Shown: positions 34,601 to 42,914, counted from the first letter of the stretch. The stretch: DNA of 64,000 nt from Microbacterium terregens (GCF_039534975.1 NZ_BAAAWH010000001.1:1736001-1800000), one strand, 5' to 3'. The notes: generated by a model from the sequence alone, not told the origin. Program-made: numbers and translations.

Positions 34601-35103
34601 GGCAGATCACGCAGTCGATCGAGCGCCGCATGCGCACCCTCATGGAGGAGGCGCGGACGATATCGTTCGCCCAGACGCCCTTCGCCAGAGAGCTGCAGAA
34701 GGGGATCCCACTGCCGGAGCTGGAAGTCATCGTGCCGGCGCTCAAAGGCGCTCGGTTCACAATCTTCGACGTGGCGGCGTTCTACGGGATGACGGTTCCG
34801 AAAGACATCTACTCCGACATCCAGCTCCATGACATGGTGGCTGATTTCCTGGCGCACGTGCGCAAGGAGGTCGACGCCGTCGAGAGCAACGGCGATGCGC
34901 TCCCGGCCATCGAGGCTCTTCTGCTCGACCAGTTCACGACGTTCGAGATGAACATCCCTGCGCTCCTGGACAGCGATGGCCTCCCGTTCGCGCGCAAGCT
35001 GCGCCACATCCTGCGGCCGCTGTCGGACCTGCTGGACGAACTGCACCTGCGCGAGACGGTCGAACGAGTCGAACAGCTCGTACAGAGACTGTCGAACGGG
35101 TGA
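31645..35103 (+). CDS. Large tubulin/FtsZ-like GTPase-fold protein
   Basis: The protein has 1152 residues. The N-terminal LGLGGTGSKIVQHV (residues 9-22) matches the first nucleotide loop of the tubulin/FtsZ superfamily, and SLAGGTGSGLI (149-159) contains the tubulin signature [SAG]GGTG[SAT]G of the T4 loop. This fits the Tubulin_2-type domain over roughly the first 350-400 residues. The rest is helical, with likely coiled coils near 530-560 and 575-625. No membrane helix is seen. It is far longer than FtsZ (about 400 residues). FtsZ-like proteins next to vWA proteins were proposed to form a membrane-remodelling system (FtsZl-type families). GAGAGGA lies upstream of the ATG. Confidence 0.9.
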   Translation: MPIAPTLILGLGGTGSKIVQHVAEKVSESSSSQSERIAFVVFDTDVNDLGRIRHANPGIHTVQTSTRNTVGEYLTINTNARDNWFPVNEMLNRKTLTEGAAQVRAISRLAFDTTLKGGNLDGLHRAIEQLFRIDKDQEEQALRVIITSSLAGGTGSGLILSVAMYLANYLRTKYPKAKAITRGFFVQPDVFYSVIKATEEQQNLQVNAYATVRELDAFLMKGDNTLPPQYRDLAFEFPRVGADGVEAISAMPYDFCFLFDAKNSSGGSLDSFATYLDHAATCIYTQSIGPMSKKSNSREDNVLREVIKNDGRNRYAGAGASRLVYPWAHVRDVVGLRWADLALSEQWLQFDDQYRDRLDALAKQREQGYAAHDLDIAVEFIGAIDQNAANKAPFARAVQSQCLAYDEDGISVVGNRWQEYLSALRHHVLANAVVASQEALKRNATARVSALADSADGDDYVSAYYELKKYHDIVERDTEEKAGLIGYTLFQADRPGITRQRDSHQLETYLREKVTGKFVHPVSARYFLYKTLKELQAQKQQVETQLANTQQFFSNFERNAFDDQGTEEVETVEDLANRKRSMMERMRNKPGSALQELTDQFQNYTRKVGELRDQTVYAKVLEEAIAYTSGMSTSFETFFEALKGNLKRLKTTVDMQRTKYDDLKGSTTRYVLASSECLDSVYESMPYTGGVMSVDSELSESIYSKVRDFHMLADGKDGNFFQDLYQDTMLGYFSEQVMQRYESQISIDVIEALEREYRITTKNYEADNVAHYLRGEIDKAKRLAAPFLEQPLGEERHPIEACAYNPKLEGDSDPKRRSLISELLGDYGGEKDEEISPQEILFYSAIYGIRARDLSKYSPARVHATQNRPAGQYFSAYYNLISEIEPSVEATKVITPHIDRRWHWISQLPDLDEGNQAVQLRVVHDALLLGLVHQRIVWTTVHTDHRVYQYRSDSPIDKDFIVSNGTPCDHFHEVIDALTINPVAVRQITQSIERRMRTLMEEARTISFAQTPFARELQKGIPLPELEVIVPALKGARFTIFDVAAFYGMTVPKDIYSDIQLHDMVADFLAHVRKEVDAVESNGDALPAIEALLLDQFTTFEMNIPALLDSDGLPFARKLRHILRPLSDLLDELHLRETVERVEQLVQRLSNG

Positions 35104-35116
35104 GGCGCACAACCAC

Positions 35117-37189
35117 GTGTTCACCGTCATCTTTCTGAGCCGGTCGGCCAAAGCGATCTTCGACAAGTCGAAGACGTTCTTCGACCCGTTCCTCGAGAGA
35201 AACGAGATCGCCTTCTGCGACTGGAACGAGTCGCAGAAGGCGGTGACTCTGCATCAGGCGCTGCCGCGCCTTCCCGAGATCATCCGAGGCAAGACCGAGT
35301 GGCGCGCCGTGGTGGTCGACCACTTCACAGCGGACGATCTCGGACGGCGGGATGCAGAGAACCCGTTCGACTTCCTCGACAATCTCGGGCTGCATCCCAA
35401 CCTCGTCGATTCGCCGCACGCGCTCGTGCGCATCTCTCATCAGCTCCTGGGATACCCATCGATGACGGCGCGCGGCTTCCAGCCCATCGTCAGCCACCGA
35501 GACGAGAGAGGCCAGCGCGTCGAGGCGGACTCTCCGGGGGGTGACTTTCGAGAGGTGCTGCGTGGTCTGAGCCAGACGCACTCGGACGTTCGTGTCGAGT
35601 ATCGCGAGGTCCCGTACGCAGCCGAGGAGCGGTCCCGCCACGCCGAGCTGCGTGAACGCTACCGGGTGAAAGAGGTCTCGCCTTCGGAGGTCGTCTTCAT
35701 CGCCACCCGCTCGAGGCTCGACGCTGATGAGCGCGCGCAATTGCACCACGCCTGGCGCGTCGAGACGGGTCAGCACGCGTCGCGCTTCGTCGAGCGCAAC
35801 GATTACCCTCCGGCAAGCCGCTTCGCCGTGTACGACCTCCTCAACCGGGAGAACTCGGGCTACGAACAGGACGCGCTGCGGTTCTGGATCTCGGTACTGA
35901 CGATCGCGGTCAACGTGCTGCCCCCGAGCGCCTTCCAAGCGGAGCGCCTGTATCGGCTGGGGGTGGACTTCAGCGAGCCGGCACTGGGGGAGCTCCTCAA
36001 CTCGCACATGGGGCGGCTGACCGCGTTGCGCGATCATCTGGACTCACTCCTCAGTCGACGCGAGCGGGCGCCCGAAACCGACGTCCGAGAGCTGATGCGC
36101 GCTGAGAAGGTGCATGTGCAATTCGAGAGCATGGGCGGTGGAGATCTCGTCGTGCAGACGACCGGGTACGGTCTGGCGGTCGACGAACCCCGAAGCGAGG
36201 CCGCGGCATGGTCCGCCGACTACGACCAGTTGCGGGCGAACGCGGCCCAGTTCCTGCGCCGCCCGCGGCGCGTGCTGGCTCGCGCGGTCTTCGACACGCG
36301 AGCGAAGTCGCGCCGCCATGTCGGCCAGGACTACGCACTGAGCGAGATCGATCGCGACGAGATCGAGGACGAACTCGCGAAGCGTGTTCGTCTCCTCACC
36401 GAGCCGGCTACGACGGAAATCCTGGACCGTGACCGGCTGACGTCCGTCCTCGAGCTCGAGAATGAGCGAGTGCACCGCCACATCTCCGAGCGGATGCGCA
36501 TCCGGACGATCGCGTTGGCGTCGGCACTGGTCGTGGCGGTATGGCTCGGCACATTCGTTCCGTACCTGATCCAGGCCTCGGCCAGGGACGGCGACTCCCT
36601 GCGATGGAGCATCTTCGTCGTCGCCGTCGTGGTGCTGTTGCTGGCGGGAGCGGGGATCGCCACGCTCGTCTGGATGCGCCGGCGCCTGGTCGAGCTGTTG
36701 AGACGCGTGAATGCCACGATGAGGTCGTTCGTCGGCGCAGTGAACAACGGCGCCGCCGTCTTCGGTGGATATCTCTCTGAACTCACGACGTATATGCATG
36801 CGCGGGCGTTGCTGCGCGGCGCGGATCGGTTTCGGGAAGACGAAAGGGTACGCAATCGACGAATCGAAGCGGTCCGAACGCGCGCGATCGCCGCGATCGA
36901 GGCCGAGAAGCGAATCGTCACGTCCCTGGGGCAGCCGCTGACCGTTCGCCGTATCACGACGGGGTTGGCCAGGTTCGACGTCGATGATCCGCACCAGATC
37001 GGGTCCTTCTTCCGCTTCCCGATCGGCGCCCGGGCGGCGTCGTTCAACACAACCGGTGAACAGATCCGGGCCCCCTACGACTTCATCGAACGGCTGTCGG
37101 TGGAACGCGTTCGACTGTTCGAGCGCGACACATCATCGCTCACCGGGAAGACGGTCAACGATCTCGATTCCATGGGAGGGGGCGACTGA
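35117..37189 (+). CDS. Unknown 690-residue protein with two membrane helices
   Basis: I do not recognise the family. The soluble N-terminal about 460 residues begin MFTVIFLSRSAKAIFDKSK and include an alpha/beta-like segment (TEWRAVVVDHFTADDLG). Two membrane helices lie near 466-486 and 496-518 (IALASALVVAVWLGTFV; IFVVAVVVLLLAGAGIA), and a charged helical tail follows. The start is GTG at 35117, 13 nt after the tubulin-like stop, the only early in-frame start that does not run back into that gene. The stop overlaps the next ATG (TGATG). The position between the tubulin-like and the next membrane protein suggests a membrane adaptor. Confidence 0.85.
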   Translation: MFTVIFLSRSAKAIFDKSKTFFDPFLERNEIAFCDWNESQKAVTLHQALPRLPEIIRGKTEWRAVVVDHFTADDLGRRDAENPFDFLDNLGLHPNLVDSPHALVRISHQLLGYPSMTARGFQPIVSHRDERGQRVEADSPGGDFREVLRGLSQTHSDVRVEYREVPYAAEERSRHAELRERYRVKEVSPSEVVFIATRSRLDADERAQLHHAWRVETGQHASRFVERNDYPPASRFAVYDLLNRENSGYEQDALRFWISVLTIAVNVLPPSAFQAERLYRLGVDFSEPALGELLNSHMGRLTALRDHLDSLLSRRERAPETDVRELMRAEKVHVQFESMGGGDLVVQTTGYGLAVDEPRSEAAAWSADYDQLRANAAQFLRRPRRVLARAVFDTRAKSRRHVGQDYALSEIDRDEIEDELAKRVRLLTEPATTEILDRDRLTSVLELENERVHRHISERMRIRTIALASALVVAVWLGTFVPYLIQASARDGDSLRWSIFVVAVVVLLLAGAGIATLVWMRRRLVELLRRVNATMRSFVGAVNNGAAVFGGYLSELTTYMHARALLRGADRFREDERVRNRRIEAVRTRAIAAIEAEKRIVTSLGQPLTVRRITTGLARFDVDDPHQIGSFFRFPIGARAASFNTTGEQIRAPYDFIERLSVERVRLFERDTSSLTGKTVNDLDSMGGGD

Positions 37190-40100
37190 TGCTCGACTTC
37201 TTGCGGCAGGCGCTCTCCGTCACGCCGGTCGTGATCGCGCTCCTGCTGGTCCGCGCCGTGAACACCCCCAAGCTCACGCGGGTTCGTCAGTACCCCATGC
37301 CGTTCGTCGCGGTCATCTACGCGGTCGCGGCGCTCGCAGCGCTGCATGCGTTGAACTCACACATCGACGACCTCTTGCGATCACTGTTCCAGTCCGTGCC
37401 TTTCCTGCGGGGCCTCTACGACACCACGTGGCAATACGTCCTGGAGAACACTGCGGTACTGGTCGTCTTCGTCATCGTCAAGATCCTGGTCCGCGGGGTG
37501 TTCGATCGACTCTTCCAGGGCGAGGCCTTCCAGGGCAGCTCACTCGCCGAAAGTGTGTACCGGTACGACCCGGAGTACGCCATGTGGTTCGTTCGCACCG
37601 ACAACGGGATGCTGCGGCAGTACTTGCGAGTCTTCTTCTGGGTGTCTGTGGCGATGGCGGTGGCGCTCATCGCGCTGGTCGGCATGTTCCCCACATGGCC
37701 CGGGTTCGCCGCGATCTCGTTTCCCGCTCTAGCCGCCCTCGTCGTCGGCGAGTTCGCCTACGCCGTCGACGGCGTGACGAAGCGTGAGTACCGTGGCGAT
37801 GTTCTGGGGGAAGAGGACAAGCCCGACCGCGTGACCGACTACGCCGGCATGCGGGACGTGCTCAAGCAGACCTTCCCCGAGCGGGTCCTGGACGATGGGG
37901 TGATCTTCTCCTCGTCCGACTCGACGCAGACCTTCGGCAGGCTCGATGCTCTGGCTCACTCGGCCGATGAGGTGGACCGTCTCGTGGCCGGGTACTTTTC
38001 GCGTCTCAAGCAGTCCGGCCGCATCCTCGACACCAACCTGATCGGCGTTGCCGCTGATCTCATGCGTGGACGCAGTGCACTCATCAGTAACCCGTTCTAC
38101 CCTGACCTGACCGCCTATCTGGCCTTTCCGGCGTACTTCCACCTGCTCCAGTCCAGCAAGTGCCTGATCATCTGCGGGCGCGATTCCATCGCTGCTGATC
38201 TGGTGGCCTGGATGGATGAGGGGCTCGAGGGCATCACAGGTGTCCCGGATCTGTGGCGAGTGGACCTGCTGAGCACGACGGCGAATCCCGAACTCGATGT
38301 CGGCGTCCTGCGCTTCGCGGACGTTCACAACCTCGACATCGTGCGTGCCAACGACGACTTCCTGCGCGATGTCGACTATGTGATCTTCGCCGAGCCGTCG
38401 CGAACCCTCGCGACGGGCCAGGTGGGGCTGGGCTTGGTGCTGAATCGCTGCGGCGGCGACTCGACGCCGGTATTCGCTGCGTTCGACCGCAATCACGACG
38501 GACTCGTGGACACGCTTTCGCACCTGTTGAAAGTCGACCTGACGGATGTCGTCGCGGCGGCTCTGCCGCGAGGCGTGAGCACCGACATGATCTGGCGCCC
38601 GGATGGCGCACCCATGCACGCTGCCGTGCTTCCTGCCATCAGTCGATATCTGGGGATGGGAATCGAGATCGGTGCTGTCGCCCTCAAGTATCAGGTTGCC
38701 GCCGTGGACTGGGTGGGTGGGGATGCGTTCCCCGTGCAGGACATGATGTGGATCGCGGGGCAGTACTACAGCGAGATCAACGCGTTCGCCGACCTGGAAC
38801 TTTCTCAACACGCGCTCACCGATGCCATCCGACCCGTGTCGAACCCCTGGGATGTTGCGACGGCGACCAACAGATTCCTCATCGTCGAGGACGAGATCCG
38901 CAATGTGTACGAGTCGATCCGGTTGTACTCGACCCGGGCGCAGGATGAGGGCTTCGTCAACCTGATCAGTGAGGACTACCTGCTCCGCGACTACATGGTC
39001 GCAAACAGTCGCATCTTCGCGGCGGATCCGAAAGCGATTCCCTCCATCGTGCCCGACTTCGCGCGCACTGAGCGGAACCTCGTGCTGCGTCTCCTGCTCA
39101 CACTGCTCACCTTCGGCATGTCGGAGACGGCGCTCACGCGCGAGTTCGAACTCATCGGGCGCCAGCTCCCTCCGATTGTTCCGCCGCGCGAGAGCGACGC
39201 CGACGAGGAGGAGCGGGATGCACCCGTGATCATGCTGCTGAGAGACCTCATCGGAGTGCACACCGGCATTCGCGCGGCGATCTTGGACAAGTCCCTCGTA
39301 CCGGAGGGCGCGGTGCACGAGGATCGCGGCGTTCAACAGCGGCACTACAGAATCCCCGAGGGAACGCCGGTCGACCGCGTTGTGGAGGAGCTTCACGCCG
39401 CGTACTTCTTCGTCGAGGACGAAGCAGAGGGTCGCGATTACCTCGGCTCGACCTTGTACGGGCTCGTCTATCAGGTGATGCTGCCGGGCCAGTTCGTCAC
39501 CTATGCCGGAAAGCACTACGAGGTGCAGAGCATCGGCCGTGACGTCCGTCGCAGCGGTGTGGTGCTTCGTCGCGCTGCCGAGCACATCCGCGATCGGCAC
39601 GTCTATCGTCCCCTGCGCTCCTTCGCATTGCGGGAGCGTCGAGTGGACGATCAGTCGGCCGGTCGGAGGGTGGTGGGTGAGGTCTCCCTGACGCACACGT
39701 TCGCCACGATCGAGGTGGCAACCAGCGGATACCTCGAGCTGCCCAGCAGGGCTGACCTTCCCAACGGGCGGCAGACCTTGGTCTCGGGCATCCCGCTTCG
39801 CGTGCACACGAACAAGGAACTCCTCGAGATCCGCCTTCCCGGCGTGGCCGCGTCCACCCGTCGCACCATCACGCTTCTGCTCAACGAGCTCTTCGTGACG
39901 GTCTTCCCCGACTCGCATCAATATGTCGTCGCGCTCACCTCCGACCCCGACGGGTCGTTCTCGCCTCTTCTCGACGGGCTCACTGCGGAAGATGACGACG
40001 GTGGCGACGACGTGATCTTCATCGTCGAGGACAGCCCGATCGACATGGGGCTCACGATCGCCGTCGAACGCAACTGGCGGCGGCTCCTCGAGATCATCTC

Positions 40101-40500
40101 CGACTATCTGCTCTGGCAGACCGAAGGTCATGAGAGACCAGGGACGACCCCCGTAACTGATGTGCCGGTGTTTCCCGATGACGCGCCGGAGGACGTCGCC
40201 CAGCGGCGACACATCGCGGCCGAGCAGGACGCGATCGGTGCGGCAGTCCCGCGAGCTCCTCGCCGTCTGTCCTGGTGGATGCGGTTCCGGCGTTGGGTCT
40301 CCCGCGTGCGCGCGCCCGCCGGGTCGGCACCAGCGGAGGACGCGACGCCGGCAGCCTCGACGGACGCTGCAACCCCAGCAGTCGTGCGAGTGGATTCTTC
40401 GCCCGTCGACGACGCGCATCCGGCGGAGCCGGTCGGAGTCCCGTCGGTCCCGGTGGAATTCGCTTCCGAGCCGGAGGAGGGTACGCATGCCCGCGAGTGA
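37189..40500 (+). CDS. Unknown 1103-residue membrane protein
   Basis: I do not recognise the family. About five membrane helices occupy residues 8-190 (such as TPVVIALLLVRAV, FVAVIYAVAALAALHAL, VFFWVSVAMAVALIALV). A large cytoplasmic region follows with alternating beta strands and helices around 310-480 (SSKCLIICGRDSIAADLVAW, VDYVIFAEPSRTLATGQVG), like a Rossmann- or P-loop-type core but with no Walker A motif. A second beta-rich region lies near 740-960. The C-terminal 130 residues are Pro/Ala/Asp-rich with a basic amphipathic WWMRFRRWVSRVR. It overlaps the upstream gene by 1 nt and the downstream gene by 14 nt. Confidence 0.88.
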   Translation: MLDFLRQALSVTPVVIALLLVRAVNTPKLTRVRQYPMPFVAVIYAVAALAALHALNSHIDDLLRSLFQSVPFLRGLYDTTWQYVLENTAVLVVFVIVKILVRGVFDRLFQGEAFQGSSLAESVYRYDPEYAMWFVRTDNGMLRQYLRVFFWVSVAMAVALIALVGMFPTWPGFAAISFPALAALVVGEFAYAVDGVTKREYRGDVLGEEDKPDRVTDYAGMRDVLKQTFPERVLDDGVIFSSSDSTQTFGRLDALAHSADEVDRLVAGYFSRLKQSGRILDTNLIGVAADLMRGRSALISNPFYPDLTAYLAFPAYFHLLQSSKCLIICGRDSIAADLVAWMDEGLEGITGVPDLWRVDLLSTTANPELDVGVLRFADVHNLDIVRANDDFLRDVDYVIFAEPSRTLATGQVGLGLVLNRCGGDSTPVFAAFDRNHDGLVDTLSHLLKVDLTDVVAAALPRGVSTDMIWRPDGAPMHAAVLPAISRYLGMGIEIGAVALKYQVAAVDWVGGDAFPVQDMMWIAGQYYSEINAFADLELSQHALTDAIRPVSNPWDVATATNRFLIVEDEIRNVYESIRLYSTRAQDEGFVNLISEDYLLRDYMVANSRIFAADPKAIPSIVPDFARTERNLVLRLLLTLLTFGMSETALTREFELIGRQLPPIVPPRESDADEEERDAPVIMLLRDLIGVHTGIRAAILDKSLVPEGAVHEDRGVQQRHYRIPEGTPVDRVVEELHAAYFFVEDEAEGRDYLGSTLYGLVYQVMLPGQFVTYAGKHYEVQSIGRDVRRSGVVLRRAAEHIRDRHVYRPLRSFALRERRVDDQSAGRRVVGEVSLTHTFATIEVATSGYLELPSRADLPNGRQTLVSGIPLRVHTNKELLEIRLPGVAASTRRTITLLLNELFVTVFPDSHQYVVALTSDPDGSFSPLLDGLTAEDDDGGDDVIFIVEDSPIDMGLTIAVERNWRRLLEIISDYLLWQTEGHERPGTTPVTDVPVFPDDAPEDVAQRRHIAAEQDAIGAAVPRAPRRLSWWMRFRRWVSRVRAPAGSAPAEDATPAASTDAATPAVVRVDSSPVDDAHPAEPVGVPSVPVEFASEPEEGTHARE

Positions 40501-41311
40501 GTTCCTGGCCTACGGTGGCGCGGACGCAGCGCACGGGGTCGATGTCGACGGCACGCTCGAATATCTTCGCCGGAACGGGTTCGCAAACGGCTATCTGCAG
40601 CGGGCGCGGGAAGCGCTCGAGACCTACGAGAAGAGGCGATTCACGTTCGAGCCCATGAACGCCAGCTACTGCGACTTCTGCTTCATGAAGCTGATGGGCG
40701 GCGAGCATGACCGTCTGAAGGACGGAAGGGAGAGGTGCATCCGCTGCTCGCGCACTGTGCTGCGCACCAGCGACGAATTCCACGAGGTGTTCTCATCGGT
40801 GAGACGCAATCTCGAAACCGCATTCGACATCTCCGTCACCGTTGCCATGCGTGTGCGAATGGTCAACGCGAAGGAGATCGCGCGCAGTTCGGGGGAGCGG
40901 TTCGAGCCGACCGCGGGCGTTGATGCGCGCGTCCTCGGTTATGCCGAGAAGACTGCAGGAGGCTACTCGCTGTTCATCGAGAACGGGTCGCCGAAGCTCG
41001 CGGCGATATCGACGATCGCACACGAACTGACCCACATCTGGCAGTACCGAACGTGGGATGTTCGTGAGATCGAGCGCCGCTACGGCGAGCGGCATCGGCT
41101 CGCCGTGTATGAAGGAATGGCGACGTGGGCGCAGATCCAATATCTGCTCTTCACCAGAGAGTTCGAGCAGGCCGACCGGCAGGAGGCGTACGCGGCGCAG
41201 CGCACCGACGATTACGGCGTGGGATATCGCCTCTTCGTCGAGCGGTACCCGCTCGCTCGGGACGGCGACATCGACGCCGACACACCTTTCCGGCACGCCT
41301 ACCCTCTGTAG
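40487..41311 (+). CDS. Zinc-ribbon DA1-like metallopeptidase
   Basis: The protein has 274 residues. A Cys4 zinc ribbon uses C62, C65, C84 and C87 (YCDFC...RCIRC). A gluzincin-type site follows with H179-E180-x-x-H183 in IAHELTHIWQ and a likely third ligand E209 in YEGMATW. The segment IENGSPKLAAISTIAHELTHIWQ aligns in pattern with the eukaryotic DA1 peptidase core, which also has an N-terminal zinc-binding domain. This supports a DA1-like intracellular protease. No signal peptide is present. GGAGGAGG precedes the ATG, which lies inside the end of the previous gene. Confidence 0.85.
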   Translation: MPASEFLAYGGADAAHGVDVDGTLEYLRRNGFANGYLQRAREALETYEKRRFTFEPMNASYCDFCFMKLMGGEHDRLKDGRERCIRCSRTVLRTSDEFHEVFSSVRRNLETAFDISVTVAMRVRMVNAKEIARSSGERFEPTAGVDARVLGYAEKTAGGYSLFIENGSPKLAAISTIAHELTHIWQYRTWDVREIERRYGERHRLAVYEGMATWAQIQYLLFTREFEQADRQEAYAAQRTDDYGVGYRLFVERYPLARDGDIDADTPFRHAYPL

Positions 41312-41319
41312 GTGGGCAC

Positions 41320-42171
41320 GTGAGCGCACCGTATGACAGGCAGCGGGGCCTGCCCTGGCTGATCTGGGTATTGGCTGCGATCGTGGCGCTTGCGGCGGTT
41401 CTGGTGATCGCGGTACCGCTCTGGGCGGTGCTCTCCGATGCAGGTCACGACGATGACAAGTCGCCCGGATCGACGGCTGCGCCGACCACCCCGTCGCCGG
41501 CAACAACGTCTCCGACAGCTTCGCCGGCACCCGGGCCCGGTGACACGCCGTCTCCACGTCCGTCGACGACCGCCTCGCGCACCCCGACCCCCTCGCCGCC
41601 GTCACTGTCGCCGGGGGTCCGAGAGGCACTGGCAGCGCTGGCCGATCTGGACAGCGTGTCGGGCTCATCCACGGCGGGATACGACCGCGGCGCCTTCGGC
41701 CAGGCGTGGTACGACGAGGACCGCAATGGCTGCGACACGCGCAACGACATGCTGCGCCGAGACCTGACCCAGACCGTGGTGAAGCCGGGCACGAACAACT
41801 GCAAGGTCTTGACCGGGACTCTTGTGGATCCATACACGGGCGAGACGCTCGAGTTCGTATCCGGCACCACCACGTCCGTCTTGGTGCAGATCGATCATCT
41901 CGTACCGCTGTCCTGGGCGTGGCGGCATGGAGCCGAATTCTGGACGACCGAGGAGAGGACCTCGTTCGCCAACGATCCGGCGAATCTGCGTGCGACATCG
42001 GGACCCGTGAATCAATCGAAGAGCGACTCCGGCCCGGGGACGTGGATGCCGCCGGCTGAGACCGCGCACTGCAACTACGCGAAGGACTTCATCGTGGTGC
42101 TGGCGAGCTGGAACTTGGGGATCGGCACGGCAGACCGAGATGCGCTCCAGCGCACGCTCGCCGTGTGCTGA
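41320..42171 (+). CDS. Membrane-tethered HNH (DUF1524/GmrSD C-terminal-like) nuclease
   Basis: The protein has 283 residues. A short cytoplasmic N-terminus is followed by one membrane helix (about 11-37), a Pro/Thr/Ser-rich linker (about 45-98), and a C-terminal HNH nuclease domain. The catalytic His lies in IDHLVPLSWAWRHGA (D190, H191), followed by FANDPANLRATSGPVNQSKSD and WMPP, the conserved DUF1524 core. Cys pairs are consistent with an extracytoplasmic location. GTG start 8 nt after the peptidase stop; the longer reading runs through the peptidase gene. Last gene of the operon. Confidence 0.9.
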   Translation: MSAPYDRQRGLPWLIWVLAAIVALAAVLVIAVPLWAVLSDAGHDDDKSPGSTAAPTTPSPATTSPTASPAPGPGDTPSPRPSTTASRTPTPSPPSLSPGVREALAALADLDSVSGSSTAGYDRGAFGQAWYDEDRNGCDTRNDMLRRDLTQTVVKPGTNNCKVLTGTLVDPYTGETLEFVSGTTTSVLVQIDHLVPLSWAWRHGAEFWTTEERTSFANDPANLRATSGPVNQSKSDSGPGTWMPPAETAHCNYAKDFIVVLASWNLGIGTADRDALQRTLAVC

Positions 42172-42224
42172 GCACCGGAGGCATCCCGCAGCGCCCGGGA
42201 AATTCACAGCCCCGACCACTCCTG

Positions 42225-42238
42225 AACGATATATCGTT
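42225..42238. promoter_or_regulatory. PadR operator palindrome
   Basis: AACGATATATCGTT is a perfect 14-bp palindrome 45 nt before the PadR start. AT-rich ATAT-centred dyads are typical PadR operators, so autoregulation is likely. Confidence 0.65.
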
Positions 42239-42283
42239 GAGTATCGCTGAGCCCGACCGGGCGACGGCGCGAAGGAGGTCATC

Positions 42284-42877
42284 ATGAGCGGTTCGAACAT
42301 GGGCGACTGGTTCAGCGGCGGCGGCGCCGGCAGCACCGGGGGGACTCGCGGATCGGGCCAGGGCTGGCCCCTGACCGGTCTGTGGGACGCGATGGAGCAG
42401 CTGCGTGGGCAGTTCGAGCAGAAGGTCGGCGGCGCCACCCGGATGGGACGCGGCGACGTCCGCGCAGCAGTGCTCGCGCTGCTGGCCGAGAAGCCGATGC
42501 ACGGCTACCAGATCATTCAGTTGATCGAGGAGCGCAGCGGTGGGTCGTGGAAGCCGAGCCCCGGCTCGGTGTACCCGACGCTCCAGCTGCTCGCCGACGA
42601 GGGGCTCATCAGCGCCGAAGAGTCCAACGGGCGCAAGACGTACTCGCTGACCGAAGAAGGCCGACAGGTGGCCGAGGACGCCGGCCAGTCCGTGCCGTGG
42701 GAGGCTTCGGCCGCCAAGCAGAGCGCACGCACCTCGGGGCTTCCGAAGGCCGGCATCGACCTGGCCCAGGCAGTCGCTCAGGTCGGACGTTCGGGCACGC
42801 CGGAGCAGGTGAAGGAGTCCATCGCCGTCCTCGACGAGGCACGCCGTAGGATCTTCAGCATCCTCGCCCAGGACTGA
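42284..42877 (+). CDS. PadR-family transcriptional regulator
   Basis: The protein has 197 residues. A Gly/Ser-rich N-terminal segment of about 45 residues precedes the winged helix-turn-helix (GDVRAAVLALLAEKPMHGYQIIQLI, then WKPSPGSVYPTLQLLADEGLIS). A C-terminal dimerisation helix ends at about 195. GAAGGAGG precedes the ATG and a perfect palindrome lies in the promoter. It is likely cotranscribed with the AarF-like gene 37 nt downstream. Confidence 0.92.
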   Translation: MSGSNMGDWFSGGGAGSTGGTRGSGQGWPLTGLWDAMEQLRGQFEQKVGGATRMGRGDVRAAVLALLAEKPMHGYQIIQLIEERSGGSWKPSPGSVYPTLQLLADEGLISAEESNGRKTYSLTEEGRQVAEDAGQSVPWEASAAKQSARTSGLPKAGIDLAQAVAQVGRSGTPEQVKESIAVLDEARRRIFSILAQD

Positions 42878-42914
42878 TTCGTTGCCAGCCGCACGTCGGC
42901 GTCAAGGAGATTCG

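Noticed and set aside
37729..40488. Minus-strand open frame of 919 codons opposite the large membrane protein
   Set aside because: Asp/His/Val/Arg-rich antisense shadow without domains or ribosome binding site.
37189..40500. Helicase or P-loop ATPase activity for the 1103-residue protein
   Set aside because: Alternating strand/helix pattern is present but I could find no Walker A or DExx motif.
29000..42290. Mobile element carrying the vWA/tubulin-like operon
   Set aside because: I found no integrase, transposase, tRNA target or flanking direct repeats; lower GC in the upstream gap alone is not proof of transfer.
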